Source: Deltaproteobacteria bacterium (GTDB lineage Bacteria > Myxococcota_A > UBA9160 > JAFDDA01). Taken from it: DNA of 59,479 bases. Below are positions 25,462 through 32,401 of this stretch, piece by piece; the stretch's first letter is position 1; each line of letters begins with the position of its first letter. Location of the stretch: the NCBI GenBank assembly GCA_019311105.1, contig JAFDDA010000033.1, positions 1 through 59,479 of the forward strand, in the 5' to 3' direction. Below the pieces are notes generated by a model. That model worked only from the letters and a program-made list of their open reading frames with translations, was not told the DNA's origin and did no database searches. Both the position numbers and the translations under genes were made by a program.

Positions 25462-26759
25462 CACGGCGCCGGGGGCTGTGGTTGGCTCAGTCCATGAGAC
25501 ACACGTGCGGGGCGCGGATCATCGGACTGCTGGCCATCGTCGTGTGCGCCTCGGTGCTCTTCGCGCCGGCGCCCGCCCGGGCAGACCTTGCCGCCGAGCC
25601 CATCGGTCGCGTCGAGCCCCTTTCGGCGCCCGGCCCGCACTCGGTCTGGGTGTCCGACGGCGTGAACGAGCGGATCGCCCTGGTGGACCTCGACACCGAT
25701 GACATGCGCGGCATGGTCGACGGCGGCTGGGGCATCACGGCCGGGGTCTTCACGGCGGACGGTCGCATCTGGATCCCCGAGACCCACTACTCGCGGGGCA
25801 GCCGAGGCCAGCGCAGCGACGTCGTCACCTCCTACGGCCCCGGCAGCCTGACGCCCGAGGGTGAGGTGCCCATCCCCGCCAAGCGAGCCATCAACGTCTT
25901 GCCGGTGGGGAATGCCGCGCTGTCGGACGACGATCGCTTCCTCGCGATCTTCAACATGACCCCCGCGACCTCGCTCAGCATCGTCGACCTCGAACGCCGG
26001 AGCTTTGCGGGCGAGATCGAAACACCCGGCTGCAGCCTCGTCTACGGCGCCGGCGCGCGGCGCTTCCTCATGTTCTGTGGCGACGGCGCCGCGCTGTGGG
26101 TCGAGCTCGACGACGAAGGCAACGCGATCCGCAAGATCCGCAGCGAGCGCTTCTTCGACCCCCAGGTCGACCCGGTCATGGAGAAGGGCGTCCGCCGGGG
26201 CACCACGTGGTATTTCCCGAGCTTCGAAGGGCTCATCCACGAGGTGGACGTGTCGGGCCCCGTGCCGACGTTCAGCGAGCCCTGGTCGTTGGTGAGCGAC
26301 GGCGAGCGTGCGGCCGAGTGGCGCATCGGGGGCCGGATGCCCTTGGCCGTGCACCGATCGTCGGGGCGTCTCTATGCGTTGATGCACCAAGGCGGGCCCC
26401 ATTCGCACAAGGATCCCGGTCGCGAGGCCTGGGTGTATGACCTCGAGCGCCGCGAGCGGGTCGACACGATCGAGCTGCGGAACCCTGGGCTCACCTATCT
26501 CGGGGTCTCCATGGAGTTCGGGCAGGGTTGGCTCTGGCCCTTCTCGCGGCTGTACGACTGGGCCTTGTCGATGACTCCTCTCGGCGTCGCGTCGCTCGCC
26601 GTGACCCAGGACGACGAGCCTCTGCTCGTCACCGGCTCCGAGTTCTCGGGTTCGCTCGCGATCTACGACGCGCGGAGCGGGCAGTATCTGCGCCGCGTCA
26701 TCACGGGGAACATGACGAACCTCGGGATCCAAGCCCCGTATGGAGGCGCGACGCGTTGA
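25458..26759 (+). CDS. mauB: Amine dehydrogenase large (heavy) subunit
   Basis: A 433-residue precursor with a signal peptide (LLAIVVCASVLFAPAPARA) and a seven-bladed propeller-type subunit as in methylamine and aromatic amine dehydrogenases. Recognisable blades include VSDGVNERIALVDLDTDDM, THYSRGSRGQRSDVV and GGPHSHKDPGREAWVYDL. In the periplasm it pairs with the TTQ-bearing small subunit to oxidise primary amines to aldehyde and ammonia. The TTG at 25458 overlaps the upstream TGA (TTGA) and has AGGGG seven bases before it; an ATG at 25494 is an alternative that still keeps the signal peptide. The downstream genes mauE, mauD and mauA confirm the assignment. The aau symbol would apply if it is an aromatic amine enzyme. 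Confidence 0.9.
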   Translation: MTRRRGLWLAQSMRHTCGARIIGLLAIVVCASVLFAPAPARADLAAEPIGRVEPLSAPGPHSVWVSDGVNERIALVDLDTDDMRGMVDGGWGITAGVFTADGRIWIPETHYSRGSRGQRSDVVTSYGPGSLTPEGEVPIPAKRAINVLPVGNAALSDDDRFLAIFNMTPATSLSIVDLERRSFAGEIETPGCSLVYGAGARRFLMFCGDGAALWVELDDEGNAIRKIRSERFFDPQVDPVMEKGVRRGTTWYFPSFEGLIHEVDVSGPVPTFSEPWSLVSDGERAAEWRIGGRMPLAVHRSSGRLYALMHQGGPHSHKDPGREAWVYDLERRERVDTIELRNPGLTYLGVSMEFGQGWLWPFSRLYDWALSMTPLGVASLAVTQDDEPLLVTGSEFSGSLAIYDARSGQYLRRVITGNMTNLGIQAPYGGATR

Positions 26760-27304
26760 GCATCGACCCGGCCGTTGCCGCGACCTTGCGAGTGGCCCTG
26801 GCCGCGCTGTTCGTCGCAGCGGTTCATCACAAGGTCCGCGACCCGGCGGGCTTTCGGGCGACCCTGCGTGACTACGCGTTGCTGCCGGCAGCCACGCTCG
26901 GACCGGCAGGCGTCGCGCTCGCCGTGGCCGAGGCGGGCCTCGCTGCGGCATTGCTCGTTCCCGCGACCGCGGCGTCGGCTTGCATCGCTGCGGCCGGGCT
27001 TCTCACGCTCTATGGCGGCGCGATCGGGTTGAACCTCTTTCGCGGGCGACGTCACGTGGCCTGTGGCTGCCTCGGCCCGGCAGCCGACCAGCCGCTTCAC
27101 GGAGGCCTGCTCGTCCGCAACGGGTTGCTCGTCGTCGCCGCACTCGCCGCTGGCCTTCCGGTCGCCGGGCGAAACCTCGGCCTGCTCGACGCCTTCACCG
27201 TGGTGGCCGCAGTCGTGACGCTGGCGCTTCTTTACCTCGCGAGCGACGGCCTGATGGCCTCGGCTCGGGCGGCGGGACTCGCTGCCGAGAGGCACGCGTC
27301 GTGA
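26756..27304 (+). CDS. mauE: MauE-type membrane protein for amine dehydrogenase maturation
   Basis: A 182-residue protein with four to five hydrophobic helices and a conserved cysteine segment HVACGCLGP after the third, as in the MauE/DoxX-related family. MauE works with MauD in exporting and folding the small subunit, whose many disulfides must form in the periplasm. The TTG start overlaps the mauB stop (TTGA) and its own stop overlaps the GTG of mauD (GTGA), so the chain is tightly coupled. Confidence 0.88.
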   Translation: MSIDPAVAATLRVALAALFVAAVHHKVRDPAGFRATLRDYALLPAATLGPAGVALAVAEAGLAAALLVPATAASACIAAAGLLTLYGGAIGLNLFRGRRHVACGCLGPAADQPLHGGLLVRNGLLVVAALAAGLPVAGRNLGLLDAFTVVAAVVTLALLYLASDGLMASARAAGLAAERHAS

Positions 27305-27894
27305 ACGATGCCCTCGTCGTTTCGAACGGAGTGCTCTGGGTCGTGGTGCTGGCCCTTTCGGCAGTGGTCGTGGCGCTGGTCCGCCAGGTGGGTCTGCTCC
27401 ATGACCGCGTCGCGCCCGTCGGCGCCCTCGTCGGCGGCGAGACGCCGCGGGTGGGTGAGGCCGCGCCGGTCATGGAGCTGGATGCCTGGGACGGTTCACG
27501 CCTTCGCGTCGGGGGCGTGGACGACCGCGACACGTTGCTGCTGTTCGTGTCGCCGACCTGCCCCGTCTGCAAGGAGCTGTTGCCGGTCGCCCGCTCGCTT
27601 TCGGCCGCGGCGGGTGAGACGCTTCGGCTCCTGCTCGCCTCCGATGGGCCGCGCGAAGAGCACGAGGCCTTCGTCGAGCGCCACCGGCTCGAGCCCTACG
27701 TGCTGTCGCGCCCGCTCGGCCTGGCGTTCCAAGTGGCACAGCTTCCCCATGCCGTCCTGATCGATGGCGAGGGTGTCGTGCGGGCGCGCGGGCTGGTGAA
27801 CTCGCGCGAGCATCTCGAGAGCCTGTTCGAGGCGCGCCGCCAGGGTGTGGCTTCGGTTCAGGACTATCTGGCGCGCCGCGCCGGGAACGGTTGA
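27301..27894 (+). CDS. mauD: MauD-type thioredoxin-like protein for amine dehydrogenase maturation
   Basis: A 197-residue protein: one N-terminal membrane anchor (VLWVVVLALSAVVVALV) and a periplasmic thioredoxin fold with the redox motif CPVC (Cys87, Cys90) in FVSPTCPVCKELLP. MauD is needed for correct disulfide formation in the amine dehydrogenase small subunit; mutants of the known system degrade that subunit. It lies directly between mauE (GTGA overlap) and mauA (10-bp gap), the canonical order. Confidence 0.92.
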   Translation: MNDALVVSNGVLWVVVLALSAVVVALVRQVGLLHDRVAPVGALVGGETPRVGEAAPVMELDAWDGSRLRVGGVDDRDTLLLFVSPTCPVCKELLPVARSLSAAAGETLRLLLASDGPREEHEAFVERHRLEPYVLSRPLGLAFQVAQLPHAVLIDGEGVVRARGLVNSREHLESLFEARRQGVASVQDYLARRAGNG

Positions 27895-27904
27895 GGGGAT
27901 CTCC

Positions 27905-28441
27905 ATGGATCGATGGGTCACACACGTCTCGCGCTCGCTTGCCCGCCGGACCTCGCGGCGGGGCTTTCTCGGCCGGCTCGGCGCGGCGCTCGTCGGTGGC
28001 GCAGCGGTCCCGCTGCTGCCCGTGGCGCGCGCCCAGGCCGCGGGCGCGCGCGAACCCGCCCCCGGCGAGCCGGACCCGACGTCTCCCGCCGGTGACCCGA
28101 ACTCCTGCGAGTACTGGCGCTACTGCGGAATCGACGGGTTCCTCGCCAGCTGCTGCGGCGGCACGCACCGCTCGTGCCCGCCGGGCACGGAGATGTCCGC
28201 CGTCACCTGGGTCGGGACCTGCCACAACCCCGAGGACGGCAAGGACTACGTCATCTCCTACAACGACTGCTGCGGCAAGAGCCCGTGCGGGAAGTGCTTC
28301 TGCAACCGCAACGAGGACGACAAGCCGATCTACTACCCGTCGAAGTCGAACGACATCAACTGGTGCATGGGTCGGGCCGGGGTGGTCTACAACTCGACCA
28401 CGGCCATCGTGCTCGGCGTGGCCACCGAGCCCGATCGTTGA
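27905..28441 (+). CDS. mauA: Amine dehydrogenase small (light) subunit, aromatic amine dehydrogenase-like
   Basis: A 178-residue precursor with a twin-arginine signal (TSRRGFLGRLGAALVGG). The mature part matches the TTQ-bearing subunit: the cofactor tryptophans are Trp102 (VTWVGTCHNP) and Trp153 (DINWCMG), the catalytic Asp121 lies in YNDCCGK and a conserved Thr165 follows YNS. The segments CHNPEDGKDYVISY and GKSPCGKCFCN resemble aromatic amine dehydrogenase more than Paracoccus methylamine dehydrogenase. Twelve cysteines are present. The positions equivalent to the Cys36-Cys121 disulfide of methylamine dehydrogenase are Ala81 and Ser164, so that whole disulfide is absent. The stop is doubled by a 36-bp repeat. 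Confidence 0.93.
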   Translation: MDRWVTHVSRSLARRTSRRGFLGRLGAALVGGAAVPLLPVARAQAAGAREPAPGEPDPTSPAGDPNSCEYWRYCGIDGFLASCCGGTHRSCPPGTEMSAVTWVGTCHNPEDGKDYVISYNDCCGKSPCGKCFCNRNEDDKPIYYPSKSNDINWCMGRAGVVYNSTTAIVLGVATEPDR

Positions 28442-28483
28442 GCCTCCCTCGGCGTGGCGACCGAGCCCGATCGTTGAGCCTCG
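28412..28483 (+). repeat. Tandem duplication, 2 x 36 bp, across the mauA-cytochrome junction
   Basis: Units 28412-28447 and 28448-28483 differ at two bases. Each contains the TTGA in which the mauA stop and a TTG start overlap. Because 36 is a multiple of three, the TTG in the first copy (28438) is in frame with the one in the second (28474), so the cytochrome can start at either. Confidence 0.93.
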
Positions 28484-28899
28484 GCGACGCGGCGGCGTTG
28501 GCACTCGCCCTCGCGAGCCTCGCCGCGCCCGCAGGCGCGGCGCACGCCGAGTCGCCACGGGTTCTCTACATGCTTCACTGCCAGGGCTGTCATCTGGCGG
28601 ACGGTTCCGGGTCGCCGGGCGCCGTCCCCGCGTTGAACGGGCAGGTGGCCCGCTTCCTTGCCGTGCCCGGGGGCCGGGAGTTCCTGGTGCGCGTCCCGGG
28701 GAGCGCGTCGGCGCCGATGTCGGACGCCGACCTCGCCGCGGTCCTGAACTGGATCGTTGCCCGCTTCGGCCCCGCCGCCGAGGCCGAAGCCGCTCGGCCC
28801 TACGCCGAGGACGAAGTCGCCCGGCTGCGGCGCGAGCCGCTGCTCGACGTCGCGGCCACGCGCCGCGCCCTGGTCGAAGCCATCGGGCGAAACCCCTAG
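28474..28899 (+). CDS. Exported c-type cytochrome, probable electron acceptor of the amine dehydrogenase
   Basis: A 141-residue monohaem cytochrome c with a signal peptide (ALALALASLAAPAGAAHA), the haem motif CQGCH (Cys36-His40) and a likely axial methionine at 82 (SAPMSDADLAAVLNWIV). TTQ enzymes pass electrons to amicyanin or azurin and then to cytochrome c; no cupredoxin gene is seen here, so this cytochrome may accept electrons directly. A cytochrome-like gene also follows the aauBEDA genes of Alcaligenes. The TTG at 28474 is used; a TTG at 28438 overlapping the mauA stop would add 12 residues. Confidence 0.85.
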   Translation: MSLGDAAALALALASLAAPAGAAHAESPRVLYMLHCQGCHLADGSGSPGAVPALNGQVARFLAVPGGREFLVRVPGSASAPMSDADLAAVLNWIVARFGPAAEAEAARPYAEDEVARLRREPLLDVAATRRALVEAIGRNP

Positions 28900-29053
28900 C
28901 CAAGCCCGCACATCCCCCAAGTTCGGGCCTGAGTCTGGCTCACTTTGGACGCGCGCTGTGGTCTCAAACGACCGATAGGACATGTGGGAGCGCCTGCGCG
29001 GAAGCGGGGCGTCGCCGTGCACCCTCACGCGGGTTACGGCGCGAGGAGCCCGA

Positions 29054-30037
29054 ATGGCCCGACTGTTGATCATCGAAGACTCACCGACGCATCGCGCGGA
29101 AATCCGTGCGGCCGTCGAGCCGAGCCAGCTCTTCGATTCGATCCTCGAGGCCGAAGACGGGCTCGCTGGCCTGAAGATGCTGCTCTCCGAAACCGTCGAC
29201 GTGGTGCTCTGCGACTTGCACATGCCGGGGCTCGACGGCGAGAAGCTCCTCCGGATCAAATCCCAGAAGGGGGTTTCCGCGGACATCCCGTTCCTGTTCC
29301 TGTCTGCGACGCAGAACCTCCAGCAACAGGTGCGACTGCTCGATGGCGGCGCCTGCGACACGATCAGCAAGCCCTTCCATCCGTCCGAGCTGGTGGCGCG
29401 GTTGCGGCTGCACCTGAAGTTGAAGCGGCTGCAGGACGAGCTGCGCGAGAAGAACACGATGCTCGCCCGCCTGTCGACCACCGACCCGGTGACCGGCCTG
29501 CGCACCCGCCGCTATGCCACCGAAGTACTCAACATCGAGTGGATCCGCGCGCGCCGCTACCAAACGCCCCTGGCCGTGATGATGGCCGACCTCGATCACT
29601 TCAAGCACGTCAACGACAAGTACGGTCACCCCGCCGGGGACGCCGTGCTGCGCGGTGTGTCGGAGGTGTTGCGTCAGACCTTGCGCGCGCCGGACGTTTC
29701 CGGGCGCTACGGCGGGGAGGAGATCCTGGTGATCCTTCCGCAGACCGAACTGGAAGGGGCGGTGCAGGTCGCCGATCGTTGGCGTCAGGCCGTGGAGGCC
29801 GCGACCTTCCGCGCGCCGGACGGCCGCAGTGTTGGCGTCACCGTGAGCATCGGCGTCGCGATGTTCGACCTCGCCCACGCCACCGCGGAAGAGCTGGTCG
29901 CGGCGGCCGACGAGGCGCTCTACCGCGCCAAGAACCAGGGCCGCAACCGGGTCGAAGCCTCGCGCCGCGCGGTCGACGGCGACATCACCGGCGGCACCGC
30001 GGTCGACGGCGATATCACCGGCGGCGTCGGGATCTAG
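29054..30037 (+). CDS. Response regulator with GGDEF diguanylate cyclase domain
   Basis: A 327-residue PleD/WspR-like protein: a REC domain (residues 1-120, phosphoacceptor Asp54 in [10 protein letters not shown]), a short helical linker and a GGDEF domain (about 140-310). The active site is GGEEI at 220-224, an active-type variant, and an inhibitory I-site RAPD sits at 211-214, five residues before it. It should make cyclic di-GMP upon phosphorylation and be product-inhibited. No partner kinase is adjacent. The ATG at 29054 has GAGGAG five bases upstream. The C-terminus carries an in-frame duplicated decapeptide ([20 protein letters not shown]). Confidence 0.94.
   Translation: MARLLIIEDSPTHRAEIRAAVEPSQLFDSILEAEDGLAGLKMLLSETVDVVLCDLHMPGLDGEKLLRIKSQKGVSADIPFLFLSATQNLQQQVRLLDGGACDTISKPFHPSELVARLRLHLKLKRLQDELREKNTMLARLSTTDPVTGLRTRRYATEVLNIEWIRARRYQTPLAVMMADLDHFKHVNDKYGHPAGDAVLRGVSEVLRQTLRAPDVSGRYGGEEILVILPQTELEGAVQVADRWRQAVEAATFRAPDGRSVGVTVSIGVAMFDLAHATAEELVAAADEALYRAKNQGRNRVEASRRAVDGDITGGTAVDGDITGGVGI
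29969..30028 (+). repeat. In-frame 30-bp tandem duplication at the 3' end of the diguanylate cyclase gene
   Basis: Units 29969-29998 and 29999-30028 differ at three bases, one in the shared nine-codon core, and encode AVDGDITGG twice. The stop codon lies 6 bp later. Confidence 0.92.
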
Positions 30038-30057
30038 GCATCCATGGGCTGCCGGGC

Positions 30058-31378
30058 CTAGTTCTCGCTGGCCTCTCGTTCGCGCCGCCGCCGCTCGCGC
30101 CAGGCGGCGAGCCGCTCGCCGATCTCGCGCTCCGCACCGACCTCCTTCGGCCGATAGAACTCGGGCTCGCCCAGGGCATCGGGCAGGTTCGGGGCGGCGA
30201 CGAAGCCGTCCGCTTCGTCGTGGGCATAGCGGTAGCCGCGGCCGTAGCCGAGGCCCTTCATCAAGCCCGTCGGTGCGTTGCGCAGATGCATCGGGACGGG
30301 GAGGGTGCCGTGGCGCTCCACCGCCTCGGCCGCGCGTCCGAGGGCGGCGTAGGCGGCGTTGCTCTTCGCCGCGCACGCGAGGTAGGATGCGCTCGACGGC
30401 GAGATAGGCCGAGGTCGCCAGGCCCAGCGCGCTCGGGTCGGCGTTGCCGACGTCCTCGCTCGCGAAGATGACGAGCCGCCGCGCCACGAACAGGGGGTCT
30501 TCACCCGCTTCGAGCATGCGGGTCATCCAGTAGAGCGCTGCGTCGGGGTCACTCGCGCGCAGGCTCTTGATCAGCGCGGAGACCACGTTGTAGTGCGCCT
30601 CGCGGTCGCGGTCGTGGACGAGGATGCGGCGGCCTGCGGCCTCTCGGATGGCCTCGGGCCCGACGGCGCCCTCGACGCCGCGTGACGAGTGGAGTGCCAC
30701 GGCGTCTTCCAGGACGCCCAAGGCCCGGCGTGCATCGCCGTCGCAAGCGCCCGCCACGGCACGCAAGGCCTCGGCCTCCACCGCAACGCCACTTCGGCCG
30801 AGCCCGCGATCCTCATCTGCGAGGGCTCGGTCGAGCAGCGCCGTGAGGTCTTCCTCGGCGAGGGGGTGGAGCGTGAGGACGCGACAGCGCGAGAGCAGCG
30901 GCGCATTCACCTCGAACGAGGGGTTCTCGGTGGTGGCGCCGATCAGGGTCACCGTCCCCTGTTCCGCGTGAGGGAGCAGGGCGTCCTGCTGCGCACGGTT
31001 GAAACGGTGGATCTCGTCGATGAAGAGCACTGTGCGCCGGCCCTGGGCCCGATCGAGAGAGGCCGAGGCCACGGCTTCGCGGACCTCCTTCACGCCGGCC
31101 ATCACCGCCGACAACGCGTGGAAGCGCGCGCGTGCGGCGTCGGCCAGCAGGCGCGCGAGGGTCGTCTTCCCGCAGCCGGGCGGGCCCCAGAGGATGAGGG
31201 AAGGCAGCTCGCCGGCGTCGAGCAGGACACGGAGCGGGGCGCCGGGCGCAAGCAGGTGGGCCTGGCCCGCAACTTCCCCGAGTTCGCGGGGCCGCATGCG
31301 CTCGGCGAGCGGCGTGAGGCGCCGCTGGGCCTCGGGGTCTGCGCGCGGGGCGAACAGATCGCCGGTATCGCCTGGCAT
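30058..31378 (-). pseudogene. rarA: rarA (mgsA) replication-associated recombination ATPase, frameshifted
   Basis: The AAA+ ATPase RarA/MgsA family works with SSB and clamp loader-like functions at stalled forks. The first ~305 residues are intact: Walker [10 protein letters not shown], Walker [21 protein letters not shown] and [15 protein letters not shown]. At about 30384-30387 the frame breaks: AYLAVERI is followed directly, in another frame, by [20 protein letters not shown] and the normal C-terminus ([16 protein letters not shown]) down to the TAG at 30058. Compared with the family, about 14 residues between ERI and YLA are missing, consistent with a deletion of about 41 bp. Either the gene is inactivated or the assembly is wrong here. 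The gene is divergent from nadK. Confidence 0.85.
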
Positions 31379-31489
31379 GCGGCAGAGCCTACTTCACCCG
31401 GCCTCCCTGCGGCTGGCCGAGGCGGGGGTCGGGTATGTTCTTCGGTCGAGGTGCCGCGTTCCCGCGCCGGGGCCCGAGCTGGAGACGAC

Positions 31490-32347
31490 ATGGTCATCCG
31501 TTCCGTGGGTCTGTGCGTCAAGGAAAGCCACCCCGAGGCAGGCGGCACGGTCCGCGGCCTCCACAAGTGGCTCGAGGCGCGTGGCCTCGCCGTGGTGCTC
31601 GACGAGGATGCCGGGGCCCGGGTCGGCGCGCCGGGCGTGTCGCGCGAGACCCTCACGGCAGAGGTCGATCTGATCGTCGTCCTCGGCGGCGACGGCACGC
31701 TGCTCTCGGTGGCCCGCGCAAGCGGCGAGGGCGCCGTCCCGATCCTGGGCGTGAATCTCGGCACGTTGGGCTTCCTCACCGAGGTCACCCACGATGAACT
31801 CTACGCGGCTCTCGAGCGCGTCCTCGCGGGCGAAGCGCGGATCGAGGTCCGCATGCGTCTCTCGGTCGGCGTCGAGCGCGCCGGGGCGGAGGTCGGTCGC
31901 TGGCTCGCGCTCAACGACGCGGTCATCACCTCCCAGGCCCTCGCGCGCATGATCGACCTCGAGACGGCCGTCGAGGGCCGCGAGATCACCACCTATCACG
32001 CGGATGGCTTGATCGCGGCCACGCCGACGGGTTCGACCGCCTACTCGCTCTCGGCCGGCGGGCCGATCGTCGACCCGGGCGTCGACGCCATCGTGCTCTC
32101 GCCGATCTCCCCCCACTCCCTCGCGCAGCGCCCCCTCGTGCTGCCGGCGGATCGCGAGATCGAAATCCGACCCCACCCGCGCGGTGGCGGCCTCCAGCTC
32201 ACGGTCGATGGCCAGGAAGGCGCGCGCCTCGCAGACGGCGATGTCGTGCGGGTGACGCGCTCGCCGCACCCGGTCCATCTCGTCGTCTCTCCCTTCCGCA
32301 CCCATTTCGACATCCTTCGCACGAAGCTCCACTGGGGGGAGCGCTAG
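31490..32347 (+). CDS. nadK: NAD kinase
   Basis: A 285-residue ATP-NAD kinase. The GGDGT motif is at residues 66-70, NLGTLGFLTE follows, and the second conserved loop TPTGSTAYSLSAGGPIVDP binds NAD. It phosphorylates NAD to NADP in the cytoplasm. The ATG at 31490 has GGAGA upstream. recN follows, as in many bacteria where nadK and recN are neighbours; here a duplicated junction with a 10-codon minicistron separates them. Confidence 0.96.
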   Translation: MVIRSVGLCVKESHPEAGGTVRGLHKWLEARGLAVVLDEDAGARVGAPGVSRETLTAEVDLIVVLGGDGTLLSVARASGEGAVPILGVNLGTLGFLTEVTHDELYAALERVLAGEARIEVRMRLSVGVERAGAEVGRWLALNDAVITSQALARMIDLETAVEGREITTYHADGLIAATPTGSTAYSLSAGGPIVDPGVDAIVLSPISPHSLAQRPLVLPADREIEIRPHPRGGGLQLTVDGQEGARLADGDVVRVTRSPHPVHLVVSPFRTHFDILRTKLHWGER

Positions 32348-32401
32348 GGGTGCCCGCGTCGACCTCCCGGAGGGAGAGCTAGAGGTGCTCGAGTCGCTGC
32401 G
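32332..32401 (+). repeat. Diverged tandem duplication (35 bp) across the nadK-recN junction
   Basis: Units 32332-32366 and 32367-32401 match at 24 of the first 30 bases. Each contains a TAG stop, two bases and a GTG: the nadK stop (32345-32347) with GTG 32350, then a copied TAG (32380-32382) with the recN GTG 32385. Confidence 0.75.
32350..32382 (+). CDS. Minicistron between nadK and recN (10 codons)
   Basis: A GTG two bases after the nadK stop opens the frame MPASTSRRES, closed by a TAG exactly two bases before the recN GTG. It is the in-between piece created by the 35-bp junction duplication: its start corresponds to the recN start and its stop to the nadK stop. It contains CGGAGGGAG, which is also the ribosome site for recN. 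Translation is not shown; it may only be a reinitiation bridge. Confidence 0.3.
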   Translation: MPASTSRRES

